Source: Flaccisagitta enflata (Eukaryota; Chaetognatha; Sagittoidea; Aphragmophora). Taken from it: a stretch of DNA of 64,000 nucleotides. Below, piece by piece: positions 13,420 through 29,160 of the stretch. Position 1 is the stretch's first letter. Every line of letters starts with the position of its first letter. Both the position numbers and the translations under genes were made by a program. The DNA is taken from positions 41,912,001-41,976,000 of the forward strand of contig OZ231126.1 of assembly GCA_965153355.1 (NCBI GenBank), in the 5' to 3' direction. The notes under the pieces were generated by a model that did no database searches, was not told the origin of the DNA, and saw only the letters and a list, made by a program, of their open reading frames with translations.

Positions 13420-13474
<55 letters not shown>
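13340..13474. repeat. (GTCT)n, (TTTCTC)n and (CT)n microsatellite next to exon B donor
   Basis: On the minus strand this reads as a GA-rich run starting about 30 bases after the exon B donor. Translation of exon B continues into it as Arg-Glu repeats, which I treat as intron read-through. Confidence 0.9.
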
Positions 13475-13478
<4 letters not shown>

Positions 13479-13502
13479 AATCTCACGGTCAGAGCAACCA
13501 AC

Positions 13503-16089
<2,587 letters not shown>

Positions 16090-16124
16090 CTATGGTGGAC
16101 GAGGGTATGTTGGAGGAGAGCGAG

Positions 16125-16274
<150 letters not shown>

Positions 16275-16449
16275 TAAATGTTGCGAACTGTAATTATGGT
16301 ATTTATGTAAATTTAGAACAGAGAGCAGAGAACGGATGTCTTTAAGTTTCGATTCAGTGAATTTCCTGGATTTTCTTCTTTTCTGTCCCTTTGTGTCTTA
16401 TATGGCTCACAATAGTCAATACCATTTATGTGAGGTGTATCAGCTTTTA

Positions 16450-16533
16450 CGCACGCATGCACGCATGCACGCATGCAGGCATGCACGCATGCACGCACGC
16501 ACGCATGCACGCATGCACGCATGCACGCATGCA

Positions 16534-16613
<80 letters not shown>
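16450..16613. repeat. (GCAC/GCAT)n followed by (CT)n
   Basis: Alternating CACG and CATG tetranucleotides (16450-16536) pass directly into a CT run. The sequence after it is not recognised. Confidence 0.95.
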
Positions 16614-16616
<3 letters not shown>

Positions 16617-16974
16617 CTTACTTCATTTTTTTTCTTTTTCATTTGCCCATTCTGTAACCAGCAGGAGAAGAGTGGAACTACTTTTAAATGAATGTAAATT
16701 GTTCGACCCAGGGCAGAAAAAAAATCATTTTTTAAAAAATAAGGGAATGAGTTCAGTAAACATCTTTTGAGTTTGAAGGTGCCACCTAAGGGGTTTTAGA
16801 CACTTGAGAGCACCTTTTTAAACTAAGTGGCTTCGTCCGTCTGCTCGAACGTTTATTGGTCTTTTTTTCGACTGTTATGATCAGCACGCGCACACTGAGT
16901 AAAATACACTGGACTTATGATATCATGCAGTGTGAATATGATTGAAAGTGAGACTAACTTTGATTTGTTTGTTT

Positions 16975-17330
16975 GTTTTAATCGCGTGAGTGCGACTTTA
17001 GCGGTTGGTATGTCGGTCGGTCGGTCCGTCTATCCGACTGTCGGTCCGTCTGTCTGTCTGTCTTATTATTGAACTTTAAGCCTCGCCAAGTATTAAAAGG
17101 TCTTTTATCGTTGATTTTAGTGTATGAAAGGTGAGTATAGGTAGTAACAGTCACCCGCTCCGTTTTACCTCTAAATCCATACATACATACAAACATACAC
17201 ACGGCGAAACGATCGACGGACAAACGCAAATTTGAGTGTGTAGACCCCGGACTGCTCAGGAAGGGTTCTACAGCATGTGGGGAACACCAAACACCCGTCG
17301 CCAAATTAGTCTGAAGGCAAAAAATTGATT
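16975..17330 (-). repeat. Dispersed repeat paired with 20855-21010
   Basis: Contains a hairpin-family end (ATCGCGTGAGTGCGACTTTA at 16980), GGTCGGTCGG, then a CATACATA tract and sequence that is the reverse complement of 20855-21005, for example GTTTGGTGTTCCCCACATGC. The two copies lie 3.6 kb apart in opposite orientation. Confidence 0.7.
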
Positions 17331-17685
17331 GAATGACATTTTAGTAGGACTGGGAAGAGCCCGATATTCAATGACAATTTTTTTTTAATTCACCTTCAAA
17401 ATTCTACTAGTTAAAGCTGATACAATGCTTGAGAAAATCATGTGACCAAGCAAATTACTGCAGCAAACACTAATTCTACAAAAATCCCATTTTCGCTTAT
17501 GTGGGAATGTCTCGTCGACTGCTTCTGCTGTTTCTAAGGAGGATATGTTTGAAATTTTCAATTACTTAATGACTGCATGTCTCCATCTGACTACGCATCT
17601 CTATGTCTGTCTCTGTCTTTTTGAATTTCTACCTCCGCAATCCTGTTTGTCTGTAAATCAATCTCCGTCTGTCCATTTGTATCTA

Positions 17686-18147
<462 letters not shown>

Positions 18148-18392
18148 CGTATTTCTCTGTGCCTGTGTGTGTCTGTTTAAGTGGGGGGAGGGTGCGTGCA
18201 TTCGTGAATGTATCTAATTAATCATAATTGAATTCGTGTACTTAAAAAAAAAGAAGAATTTAATGTATCACAGATAATCAGCGCAAAATTCACATGACAC
18301 AGTTACACAGTCCAGACCATCATTGCCCGATCTGATTCATTTTTTTGAGCATCCTCCATGTTTGTGTTCTGTTTGCATACACTCGCGTGCTA

Positions 18393-18493
<101 letters not shown>

Positions 18494-18632
18494 GGGTACA
18501 CGTGTGCGTGCATATATCTGTGTGCGTATTTCTCTGCCTGCATACTGGTGATCATGTGTATAATTAATTGTTAATCAAATTCATTCATTTATAAGTTTAT
18601 TCACTCTGTTTATTCACTTTGTGAGTATGCAT

Positions 18633-18735
18633 TTTCAGTCGCGTGCTACGCAACTCTACATCCCGCTATATCCGTAATATATACTTAAGTCCATCCATCA
18701 TTCCATTAGTCAAACAGTTGGTCAGTCGGTCCCCT
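18633..18735 (-). repeat. GTCGCG-hairpin element end
   Basis: TTTTCAGTCGCGTGCTACGC followed by AACTCTACATCCCGC and a CAGTTGGTCAGTCGGTCC tract. A reversed head (CACTGCCCCTGCCCACCC at 19808) may be its other end, separated by the foldback at 18.74-19.05 kb. Confidence 0.6.
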
Positions 18736-18737
18736 TT

Positions 18738-19052
18738 TCGAGCAGCGGCCCTGAAAGGGTCAATGACCTATGCTTTCACACATATGGAGAATTTTCTTCT
18801 CCTCCTTCATCCCCTCCTACATCGATCCGTCCCCTCTTCTTCTTGGGGCTCAAATCCTAGCCTTGAGGCCCAAAGTCTATCCTTGAGTCCCAAATTCTAG
18901 CCTCGAGACCCAAATCCCAGCCTCAAGGCCCAATTCTAGCCTTTAACTTGAAATCCCAGCCTCGCATCATAAGTTCCAGTTCTGAGGATATGGAGGAGGA
19001 GAAACTTCCTCATGTGTGTGAAAGCATAGGTCATCGACCCCTTTGGACGCAC
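18738..19052. mobile_element. Foldback element, copy b
   Basis: Inverted arms at about 18741-18803 and 18990-19052 share AAAGGGTCAATGACCTATGC / GCATAGGTCATCGACCC and a CTTTCACAC / GTGTGAAAG pair. The loop holds about six 20 bp units of the GCCTCGAGACCCAAATCCCA type. Confidence 0.75.
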
Positions 19053-19267
19053 TGAAAATTACTATAGAATTTGCTACCTAACCCAGATGAATCATGATTT
19101 TTATAGAATGAAATTCTATCAAAATTCTTATTTTGTCAATTTCAATTAACTTGTCAAAATACACATTTTGCATAAATTAACTTGCATTTGCCGGTTTCGA
19201 TCTCACATTTTTCATTCAATAGCTGAAAAATCATATGATGTGCAATAAAGAATTGTTTTGTCAGTGT

Positions 19268-19422
19268 ACCATGACCCATTGGAAATTTTAAATTTGCATA
19301 GATAATCAAAATATGGACAAAACAAGAACATAGCGCGATTCCTACATCAATAACTGAGCGCGCTATGTTCTTCTTTTGTTCATATTTTGATTTTCTATGC
19401 AAATTTAAAATTTCCTATGAGC
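19268..19422. repeat. Long near-perfect palindrome
   Basis: Stem of about 60 bp: GGAAATTTTAAATTTGCATA and AAGAACATAGCGCG are mirrored by CGCGCTATGTTCTT and TATGCAAATTTAAAATTTCC around a loop of about 17 bases. It is probably a small foldback MITE; no target duplication was resolved. Confidence 0.8.
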
Positions 19423-19639
19423 AGTTACCTCAATGGTTGTTATCAATTTTTTTACTTTTTTGTCAGTTCAAAAGCAAGTTTCCTTCAGTCTTTTTGTGTC
19501 TTCGTCATTTGAAGTAACAGATTGGTTTCCTCGTTTAAGTTTATATTTCTAATTCATCAAAAAACAACGCAATCAATGATCAGTGCAAAAGTGGTAATGC
19601 AATTGGTAATTTAGTCCTCTGGGTAAACTCTCCTTATTT

Positions 19640-19860
19640 TATTTCAGTGCGTCTTAGGGGCCACCGCCCTGCTCCCTCCTTCAATTTCAATCACAACCTA
19701 ATTACGCAGGGCACAGGTAACGCTGACCTTCTAGTGCTTTTGCGACTCACTTTTTTGGCGCTTTGAGCTCACTGCTCCAGCCTAAATGCCCCAGTGACCT
19801 TATCTATCACTGCCCCTGCCCACCCACACGCGAATAGGGTAACCGTATATCTGGCCTTTA
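19640..19860 (-). repeat. Foldback-family leader and hairpin-element head
   Basis: Reversed leader of the foldback family (GGGGCCACCGCCCTGCTCCC, then GCAGGGCACAGGTAACGCTG), followed at 19808 by the reversed GTCGCG-element head. Only fragments are seen. Confidence 0.55.
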
Positions 19861-20258
19861 ATTGTCTCTGTGTATGTGAAGTGATAGATCTAAAAATCAA
19901 CAGGGGGCTATTTGCGTATGCATCATGCACCAGATGAGTATGATTAATTTGTCATTTCATCATTGAGATCCTGCATATGGCATGGGACAGCTTTGTTGAA
20001 TGAATCAGCGGGGTAATCATAACATGTAGACTTCCATGCACACTACTGGTTACATTGTTAAAGATCTGGATGCCTCCTACGCGAACTACCACAAATTGCT
20101 CTTAGTTACCAATACGAGTGTTATTGATGGCCAGATGGCTAGATTGATGGGTCAACAGATGGACCGACCAACCAACAAAGAGAGTTGCAAACACGCAACA
20201 AATGAAAAAAAAAATAAAAGGTGGCCCAAATATTTTCAGAGATAAGCAGTCACATTAT

Positions 20259-20559
<301 letters not shown>

Positions 20560-20854
20560 GATACTGACAGACAGATATAGTCAAATATACAGACAAATAA
20601 TGATGGACTGATCGACATTAAGGTATCTAATCATCAAAAAAACATAGATGCGGATTTCCTTGGCATTCTCTTTATGGAAGCAGTCAACGAGACCTTCAAG
20701 CTTTCCCAAAATTAAGAATGTTGAAGAATGTCACATTTCATACTGAATTTTCCACAGTAATGTGATTTTCGCAAATGATAAAGCAAGAACTGCTTTCATG
20801 AATAGAAAAATAATGATGTTCTTGAAACTCAATTATGGTACTTTTGCAGTATAA

Positions 20855-21070
20855 CATAAGTGTCATGTAATCAATTTTTTGCCTTCAAAGTAATTTGCCA
20901 ACGGGTGTTTGGTGTTCCCCACATGCTCTGGGACCCTTCTGGACCAGCCCCGGGTCTGCACACTCAAAATTACGTTTGTCCGTCGATTGTTTCACCGTGT
21001 ACATACACACATACATACACACATACATACGTACATACATACATACATAGATACGTATATACGTACATAC

Positions 21071-21101
<31 letters not shown>

Positions 21102-21172
21102 CATACATACATACATACATACATACATACATACATACATACATACATACATACATACATACATACATACAT
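20855..21172 (+). repeat. Dispersed repeat with (CATA)n
   Basis: Opposite-orientation partner of 17180-17330, ending in a CATA run (21001-21172). The pairing covers about 150 bp before the tetranucleotide. Confidence 0.75.
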
Positions 21173-21892
21173 TAATATGTAATGTATTACGTTATTAGAT
21201 CACAGCATGCTTTCATAAAACTATAATAACATAAAAACATAATTACAATACATACTTAATCATGAAAATGGATGGACCGACGGATTGACCGATGGTCCGA
21301 CCGACTGACCCACTGATAGACTGACTAAAAGGGACATTTATATTTCAACGACTTATTTCCTTCTTTTTCGCGATGACGCGGAGTTTCAACCCAAAGAAAG
21401 AGGAAGTCGTTGACTTCATAGACACTCACACTTAATGAAACTTGAAAATGGGCAAAAAAACCAATGGAGGAAGAAAACAATTCGTAACAAACAGATGGAA
21501 GGAAAAAAACTCTCGTAGTTAAGGGAAGAATACAAACTGAAACAATAACGATGAATGGGAAAACTCTCTCAGTTAAAGTAGAAAACAATCCGGAACAAAC
21601 AGACAGAAGGGTAAAAACTGAAAAATTCAGTACGTACACCCAATTGACATCAGTACACCCAATTGACATAGATAGGCCCATAAGGACGGCTATCTTTTCC
21701 AAACCCTATGGTAACAACCCTGGGCCCCATGCTCTCTTTTGTGCGTTCAATGCGGAACGTTATTATTTTCATGTTTTTTACACATTCGCAGATTTACTGG
21801 GAAAGTGGCCCCAATATCTTGATCGTCAATTTGGTACTTCCATTTTTAGTGTTTTGATTGAGCGACATTACACATATGGTGAAAATTGATGG

Positions 21893-22085
21893 AAGAAAAA
21901 TATTTCGTTTGGGAGACTCATATGATGTTTTTAATGATAAAAACAGAAATTTTCAAAGCATATAGACGCTTCATCTATAATTTGTAACAGCTGAAGATAA
22001 AGCGTTCATATGCTTTAAAAGATTCTGTTTTTTATCATTAAAAACATCCTGTGAGTCTCCCAAACGAAATGTTTTTCTACATCTT
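21893..22085. mobile_element. Small foldback MITE
   Basis: Arms ATTTCGTTTGGGAGACTCA and TGAGTCTCCCAAACGAAAT enclose TTTTTAATGATAAAAACAGA / TTTTTTATCATTAAAAACAT. The total is about 190 bp with a partly paired loop; the family was not assigned. Confidence 0.7.
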
Positions 22086-22723
22086 TAGTGTTTACCCAAT
22101 CGAAATCGTGTCAAAATGAAATCCGTCAGGTTCGACAGACGACGGATCTAAAATTCTGGATGTATTTTCAAACAGAAAAAACAAGGACGGATAAACGGAT
22201 ACCTAGATTGCGGATGGGTGGGCTGGGTCAATAACTAAGGCTTGACAGCAGAAATCGAGTCGCATTTTCTGGACAAATTTCAACACCACTCAGAGAAGCA
22301 GTCCGGACGCATCGTTGCCCCGTCGAGCTTGTTCGTGCTTTAAACTTAATGGTCCAACCGGCAATAAACCATCATTTAACTAAAATCATTCTCTAATGAT
22401 TACACGCGACACGCAAAAAAAAAAAGTCGCTGATTTTGCAACATGTGCTTTCTAGTTTTCGTATGCTGCCTCAGGCCACCAGATTAGAAAATCAATATTT
22501 GAGTTTTCCCCCCGCAAATGAAAAAAGGCAATTCGTAGTAGAATTTGCTCTCCTGCTTAAAGGTGCCTCGAATCGATTGATTGAAAAAAAAACAAGGTCT
22601 GCAGATGATATTATAACAGATTGATGCATCTTCAAACTGCTTTAGACTAAGAAATCCATGTTTACCTGACGATGAATCATATTGGTCGCATTCGTATCAA
22701 CAAGAAAAAAAAACTTATGAGAG

Positions 22724-23100
22724 ACAGTTAGACGGACATCTGCGGCAGCAGGCGCACGGTCCAATGCATGGACACAAGTACACATCAATACTGTCCTTCT
22801 GTAATACACGCATCGAATGTATATATATCCGAATTTAACCGTATCTGACGTTGAAGGACCTCTCAAACCACAGCCAAAGTCCCACAGCGGAAGCTACAGT
22901 CCCACAACCACAGTCACGACTACAATCTACTAGCCAAAGTCCTACAGTAACACCGTCAAACAGTCCCACAACCACAGACCCACAGTCACAACGTCCCACA
23001 GTCCCACAACCACAGTCACACAGACACACAGTCCTTCTGCCTAAATCACTGTCCACAACCCCACAATCCTATAGTTCCACAGTCCCCTAGTCCCACAGCT
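22724..23100. repeat. Dispersed motif and CCACAGTCACA minisatellite
   Basis: 22724-22800 matches the reverse complement of 12798-12860 (CATCTGCGGCAGC-GGCGCACGGTCCAATGCA). 22860-23095 is a degenerate array of CCACAACCACAGTC-like units. No gene seen. Confidence 0.7.
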
Positions 23101-23504
23101 GTTAGCACGCATAGAAATTATAATTTTCTCTTCCAATCTCGGTAGAGTGATTCGCGGCCCCTTTTTTTTATCGTCAATTGCGGCAATTGAGATAGTTTCT
23201 CGCTTGATTGAATTTACCACTCCCAAAGTGCAGTCCGACCGACTCCAGACCACATAAAATAGCTCCATTCCTCGTTCATTTCATTTCTGTGTTGGTTAAC
23301 ATTTTTTTTTCCTTTGTTGTTGCAATTTCATGTAGTAAAATCATACATAAAAAAAAGTTTAAGAAAGGCCTAATGCAACGATCCGTTGAATGAATTCAAT
23401 TCAACAAAAAAACAAAAACAAAAACAAAAAGAATAAAATAGATTTAGTTTCTTTGTACTTAGTCGCGTTTGCGTTGTGACTCCAGAAAATTTGTAAATAA
23501 GTGA

Positions 23505-23740
23505 ATGAATGAATAGATGAATGAATGAATGAATGAATGAGTGAATGAATGAATGAATGAATGAATGAATGAATGAATGAATGAATGAATGAATGAATGA
23601 ATGAATGAATGAATGTGAATGAATGCATTAATGAATCAATGAATCGATGAATAAATGAAAAAATCAATGAATAAATGAATGAATGAATGAATGAATGAAT
23701 GAATGAATGAATGAATGAATGAATGAATGAATGAATGAAT
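23505..23740. repeat. (GAAT)n microsatellite
   Basis: GAAT units with a mixed central part. A hairpin-family-like end (AGTCGCGTTTGCGTTGTGAC) sits just upstream at 23461. Confidence 0.95.
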
Positions 23741-23819
23741 TAGGAGCATTTCTCCGAACATATGACTGAAATAATGTTTATCTGTCTCATAAATGAATGG
23801 AATGAATATTCACACCGAA

Positions 23820-23995
23820 TGATATATCTTGAGTGTGCGCGACTAAAAAACTATTTCCCTATGTCCGTTGGTCCTTCCGTGGGTTACACTCAAGTCTGAA
23901 AGTATGAAAACGCGTGTTTGATGCCGCGGCCCGGTTGTGATAGTTTATGTGTGGAGGGGGATAGTATACCCCTGCTCAACCCGTTCGCGACCATA
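23820..23995 (-). repeat. GTCGCG-hairpin SINE-like element, eroded
   Basis: GTGCGCGACTAAAAAAC near 23835, a GTCCGTTGGTCC tract and the reversed head CCCCTGCTCAACCCGTTCGC at 23970. Confidence 0.55.
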
Positions 23996-24265
23996 TTTTA
24001 ACCCAGCGTTACTGGTTATTTTTGCCGCTGAACTTTTTAGGTTTATTTTATATGTCAGTCTTTTCTTAGATGATACGGTTATTTAAATCCATTCCACGAA
24101 TTCTTTTATTAGGTAACGGGCGTATTGTCCCTATTTTCATTTACATTCAAGACCATGTATATTAGGCATGGGCCCATAAAAGTTTAGAAATAAAAATTCG
24201 AGTTCTTTTTCTGTTTTTCGGTTACACATTAAATCTAACACACACTCCAACAAAAAAAAGCTTAC

Positions 24266-26139
24266 TTGTAACAAATCACAGCCAAGTTGAATTTTTCTTG
24301 GTTCTTTGGATCATCTTTTGCGAAATCATGGTTCTGCAGCAAAGTCCGTGACGTCGAAACTAAAACATTGGATGACGATGACGACGATGAAGTTGATGAT
24401 GACGCCGACGGCGATGAAGTTGATGTAGGGCACGTCGCTGACAACGTCAATCGCGTCGTTGTCGCCGTCGTCATTGGCGTGGGCGTCGTCGTCATTGTCG
24501 TCGTTGTTGTAATCAACGTGGCGGACTTTAAAGAGGTCAATAACGCCGATGACGACGACGAGGACGACGGTAATGACGATGATGACGAAACCGGTGATGT
24601 CACAATTTTGACGGAACGCGCACGACGCGAGGATGATGACGATGACGATAACGTCGATGAAGCTTGACGCCGATCGACGCCGGGATAAGCAGAAGCTGTT
24701 GACATAGTCTCTAGGGCGCCGGCGGTTGTGATGGCTGCGGCGGCGGCAGCAGTTACAACGGCGGAGGCGGTGGCGGTGGCGGTGGCGGCTGCGACCGGAT
24801 GAAGGATGGTGGCGGTGGCCGTGACGCTCGGTTCCGTGACGATGGACGCGGTGCCGATGATGTGGCAGCCGGCGCCGATAATATTTCCGCCTTTGCTGGC
24901 GCCGGAAATCGGCGTTGTTCTCGTGAGACCGCTGCCGGAAATCGGCGTCGTCGTTGTCGTTATCGGCGTCGTGTCTCTGCCGATGGAGCAAATCGCCGAT
25001 GAATCATCTCTCAATAATGACGAAGCCGTCTTGGCTCCATTCCGTGTCCCGGGTGAATGCGTCGCGTTTATGTTCGTCGTTAATTTCGTCGTCGTTCTCG
25101 TCGTCATCATCATCGTCGTCGCTGGTTCCATCGTCTTTGCCGTCGTCTTCATCGTTGTCGCTTCACTTTGCCTCGTAGAAAGTTGTATCAATTCGTATTT
25201 TCCATCTAACGAGAAAGACGCTTTTCCCTCGTCGTCGTCGTCGTCGTCGTCGTCGTTTTTGTGGCGAATTTGTTCGTCCACACTGCCGCCTTTGTCGAGT
25301 TTGTTAACAATACTATCAATTTCATTGCATTTGTTTCGTTCTCCGTTAACATTTGCCGTTTTACCGTCGCCGTCATCGCCGTTACGGTCGCCATCATCGC
25401 CGTTACGGTCGCCGTTGTTTTCAACGACGTTCATTCTCGCCGTCGCGCTGGTCCTCAAAAACGCCGTTGGCGAAATCGCGATGGGACGAATCGCGTACGG
25501 AAATTTGATCGAGGTTGTGGTGGTAGATGGAGGTTCCGAGGATTGACGCTGGTCTAGAGGAAGTGGAGGGTCGTGATGATGATGATGACGAAGATGATGA
25601 AGATGATGAAGATGAGGAGGAGGAGAGATAGGAGGGGTCGAAGCAGTTGAACTAGGCGGAGAATATAGAAGATGATGTTGATGATCGCTACGAGGCTGAT
25701 CGCTTGCATTATCATTAATACCACGAGATGATTCGATTTCATTAGATCCGTATCTTTGATGATACGCTCTAGAAGCGATATAATGACGAAGATCCGGGGA
25801 AGTTCGATTTCGCGGGATTGAACCCGGGGAAGACGAAGCGGAGGAAGGGGAAAAAGAGGACGAAAAGGAAAGGGAAGGAGAGTAGGAGGTAGAAGAAGCG
25901 TAGAAAGGGGAAGGTCCGAAGTAAGCAGGCTGAGGCGGAGGAGGAGGAGGGGGAAAAAGAGGCGGGTCATCGTCTATGGGTTTGTCCTTTGAGGAGTTTA
26001 GATCACGACGCCCATGAAACTGAGGAGGGAAAATCACTTGAATAGGTTCAATTGAGATTCGAGGAAAATCTGATAAATCCTCGGAAGAAGAGGAGGCGGA
26101 GGAGGGAGGATGCTCGTTCCACCACTCGAACGATGATGG

Positions 26140-26216
<77 letters not shown>

Positions 26217-26696
26217 CTTTTGAAAGCGTGAATTGATTCACTCGTCCATGTTTGTCAACGCTAATTGTCGTTTTCCCAAAGTCGCTTTGTGACATCTCTT
26301 CCCTTCCATTGATCCCTTTCACATTGTTCCTTCCATCTCTTCCTGATATCAGCGTTTCCTCCTCTTTTCCCTCCTCCATCTCGCCTCCCACTCCCACCTC
26401 CGCCCGTCTCGTGTTTCTTTTATCATCTTCCATTTCGGGATATTCTCCAAGGGACAGTTCTTCCTCCATTTTATCTAAATCGCTCACGTCAGCAGGCGGA
26501 TAACTTTCGCTGCGGGCGATAACCCTTCGCGAACCACCCGGTGAGCCTTGTCTCGTCGTTTCCTGCGCTGCCGACGTCGTCGTCGTCGACATTGTCTTTT
26601 TGTTCTTCACTGTCGTCATCGTCGTCGTTATCGTTGTAACGTCGTCTGCGCCACTTTCTGTCTTCGACATCACGTTTGCGTCAACACTTGAATTAA
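24266..26696 (-). CDS. Large low-complexity coding exon A (polyQ, His, Asp, Ser/Thr-rich)
   Basis: The frame is open for about 800 codons from ATG at 26670 to a donor TACAA/GTAAGC at 24266. A strong acceptor (CTCTCCTCTCGTTCAG before 26696) lies 26 bases upstream of the ATG with the frame open, so the exon may be preceded by a leader exon and the ATG may be internal. Visible features: an acidic segment with SDLDKMEEELSLGEYPEMED around residue 65; a pure-CAA glutamine tract at about 152-178; a proline run and Tyr/Ser-rich segment near 240-275; a His-rich segment near 365; an Asp run near 475; Thr- and Ser-homopolymer C-terminal half. No domain is recognised. It lies on the same strand and upstream of exon B, and resembles it in composition, which suggests one gene. 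The donor is phase 2 while the exon B acceptor needs phase 1, so direct A-B splicing would shift the frame. Confidence 0.6.
26139..26214 (-). repeat. Coding (CAA)n tract in exon A
   Basis: About 25 pure CAA codons in the exon A frame. It is the fourth long pure-CAA tract on this strand. Confidence 0.88.
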
Positions 26697-27660
26697 CTGA
26701 ACGAGAGGAGAGAAGGAATTTATGTAAATTTGTACATGTCTTTTTTTTTTTCTGTCTGGAATGAGCTTTTTTTCTGTTCGGCGAAGATAGCCGGCAGTCA
26801 TAAAGGTATAAAGGTAAAGGAAAAGGAGTTGAATATGTAACTAACGTTTTAGAAACTTCGATGTCAGTTTAGAAGCTAATTTGCATATTGCATCGTCGAA
26901 TATGTTGTCATTTCGCTACAACAAGACAAATGCAACTTCGTGTAATAGGAGAAGAAAAAAAGAATTAAACTTAAAAGCATGAAAGGGGGGGTAAAATCAG
27001 GTTTATATGAAAAAATATGAATAAGCAAAGCTTTAAATGTTGCCTGCCCTTGTATTTGGACAATTAGATCGACCTGTATCCATCAAGTGAACCAAAAAAT
27101 GACAGGCCCTCTGAAATTTATGGGCTCTTTTCCTCGGAACTATCGGAACATCTTACAGTTATCCGAGCAACCGGTCGACCTGTACCCAGGTTAGCAATCC
27201 GGCGGGATCGCTCAGCTAACAATTTTGTCTTGATGCAGCGCGCTCAGTAAGAGGCACAGAAGCAACTGCGTCATCTTGGGCGTCTGGACGATCGGTTAAA
27301 ATTTCCGCCTTTATTCACCCGGCTAGGTGTAGTAACATCCACAGGTACGTACAAAAAAAGAACGTGTCGATGTCATCATACTAACAATATCCTCCTCGTG
27401 TGGTAAAGACACAAACTGGCGCACAAGCACGCGCACGTCTCTGCCGTAAGATTATTCCATTTCAGCGATTGCATTGGGATACCCACGGCTGTCATTTGGT
27501 TGAGTTATTGCCTCAGAATAGAATGGGGTATTCGCCCTATATGTTGGTTTGGCGGAGTTGGTTGCTCCATCTGCCACGGCAGTTTATTTTGTTGTTGATA
27601 GTCGTTGGTTTATGGATTTTGCTTGTGGTTAATGTCCGTTAGAGAGAAAACAAGGACAAC
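26697..27660. other. Region upstream of exon A, no gene recognised
   Basis: Unique-looking sequence with a polypyrimidine stretch just before exon A. A short plus-strand open frame (27400-27642) with a hydrophobic C-terminus matches no family I know. Promoter elements could not be assigned. Confidence 0.4.
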
Positions 27661-27880
27661 CCTTTACAGTCGCGTGCGGTTGTTAAGACCATTAAACCAA
27701 AAGACTAAAAGACAAAGAGTCTTAAATTAACTTTGAATAACTTAAAATGACTTAAAATGACTTAAAATGTCGTAAAATGTCGAAAAAAGCTAAGCGTAAC
27801 AGACCGACCGACAGACCAACCGACCAACCGACAGACGGACAGAGTGGGTTGTAGAGTCGCGTGCACGCGACTAAAAAATC
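27660..27880 (+). repeat. GTCGCG-hairpin element
   Basis: An end-like CAGTCGCGTGCGG at 27669, TTAAAATGACTTAAAATG decamer repeats, an ACCGACCGACAGACC tract (27801-27838) and a perfect terminal hairpin AGTCGCGTGCACGCGACT plus A6 at 27855-27878. Confidence 0.7.
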
Positions 27881-28039
27881 CGGGTGCAGTTGTTGTTTAG
27901 GGAAGAGATCGTCAGAAGTGGGAATGGGTGGCAACTACCGACTAGTGAGGGAGAAGTTGCTCATAATTTGTAACCTATTTAGGTAATAAGTAATTTACTA
28001 CAAGTAAAATGTACTGAAAAGTTTTTTGGGCAGGCGTAG

Positions 28040-29160
28040 TGATGCAACATAGCAAAGCCAATAGCAGCCCAAAGGCAGTAAGTGGTCAGCGGTACCCGTG
28101 CCCCGCTTGAGTAGTATGTGATTTAGGTTGAGGGGGAGCAGGGCAGCGGCTCTAAAGGGTACAAAGTCCGAAGGAATCTGTCCGTCTGTCCATCCGTCCG
28201 TCTGTTCGTCCTTCTGTCTGTCTTCCGTCCAGGATGTCCTGTTATTCAAACTCTCATTGAATAACATGGTGAAAGGACAAAAGGCAGTATATGGGCATTG
28301 GCTCCCGTCCCTTTCTTAAAAATTGACTTGAGGAGGGGAGCAGGCCAGGATCTGGGTCTCTGAGGCCAGGATTTGGGTCTCTGGTCTCAGAGATCAGAAT
28401 CTGGGTCCCAGAGGTCAAGATCTGCGTCAAAATCTGGACTAGCAAGTAGGTTCTAGAAGCCAGAATCTGTGTATCAGAAGCCAATAGTCGCAAAAGCGTT
28501 ACATGGTCAGCGGTACCCGATGCCCCTAAATTAGTTTATGCAGGGATGTGAAGGTGAGAGGGGCAGATGACCTATGATTCCACACACGGCGATTTTCAAG
28601 AGGCCTAATATGGGGTCTGAAAGGCCTGATTTTAGGTCTGGGAGGCCTGATGTGCCTTATTTAGGGTCTTAAAGATCTCAGGTAATTCTGAAAGGCTTGA
28701 ATTGAGGTCTGAGAGGCTTGAATTTGAGTCTAAGAAGCTTTTGTTGAGGTGTTAGAGTCCAGATTTGCAGTCTGAGAGGCCTGATTTGGGATTCAAGAGA
28801 CCTGATTTGAGGTCTGAGAGACCTGATTTGGGGTCTGAAATGCCTTATTTGGGCTCTGAGAGGCATGAATTGGGTCTCAAGGGCTTGAATTAGATTGAAG
28901 GACTTGAATTGGAGTCTGAGAGGCTTGAATTGGGGTCTGGAGGCGTGATTTGGTGTCTGAGAGGCCCAATTTTGGGTCTGAGAGGCCTGATTTGGAGTCT
29001 GAGAGGCCTGATCTATGGTGTGAGAGGCCTGATTGGGGTCTATGGATCTGATTAGAGGCCAAGGGGGGGGACGGAAAATGGAAAACGGAAACCGGAGAAA
29101 ATCGCCCTGTGTGGAATCATGGGTGATCTGCCCTCCGGGGCCTTTGCCCAAAAAGAGGCA
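28040..29160. mobile_element. Foldback elements, copy c (two joined units)
   Basis: Two leaders with GGTCAGCGGTACCC (28086 and 28507). The first unit is truncated, with a GGTCTCTGAGGCCAGGATTT array at 28340-28480. The second has arms at about 28561-28602 and 29090-29137 (GATTCCACACACGGCGATTTTC / GAAAATCGCCCTGTGTGGAATC) around an array of GGTCTGAGAGGCCTGATTT units (28600-29060). Confidence 0.75.

Noticed and set aside
27400-27642. Short plus-strand open reading frame with a hydrophobic C-terminus
   Set aside because: 80 codons, no recognisable domain, no second copy and no splice context; indistinguishable from background.
28081-28110. tRNA-like A-box word (TGGTCAGCGGT) in the foldback leader suggesting a tRNA-derived SINE
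   Set aside because: No convincing B box at the expected distance; the word alone is not enough.
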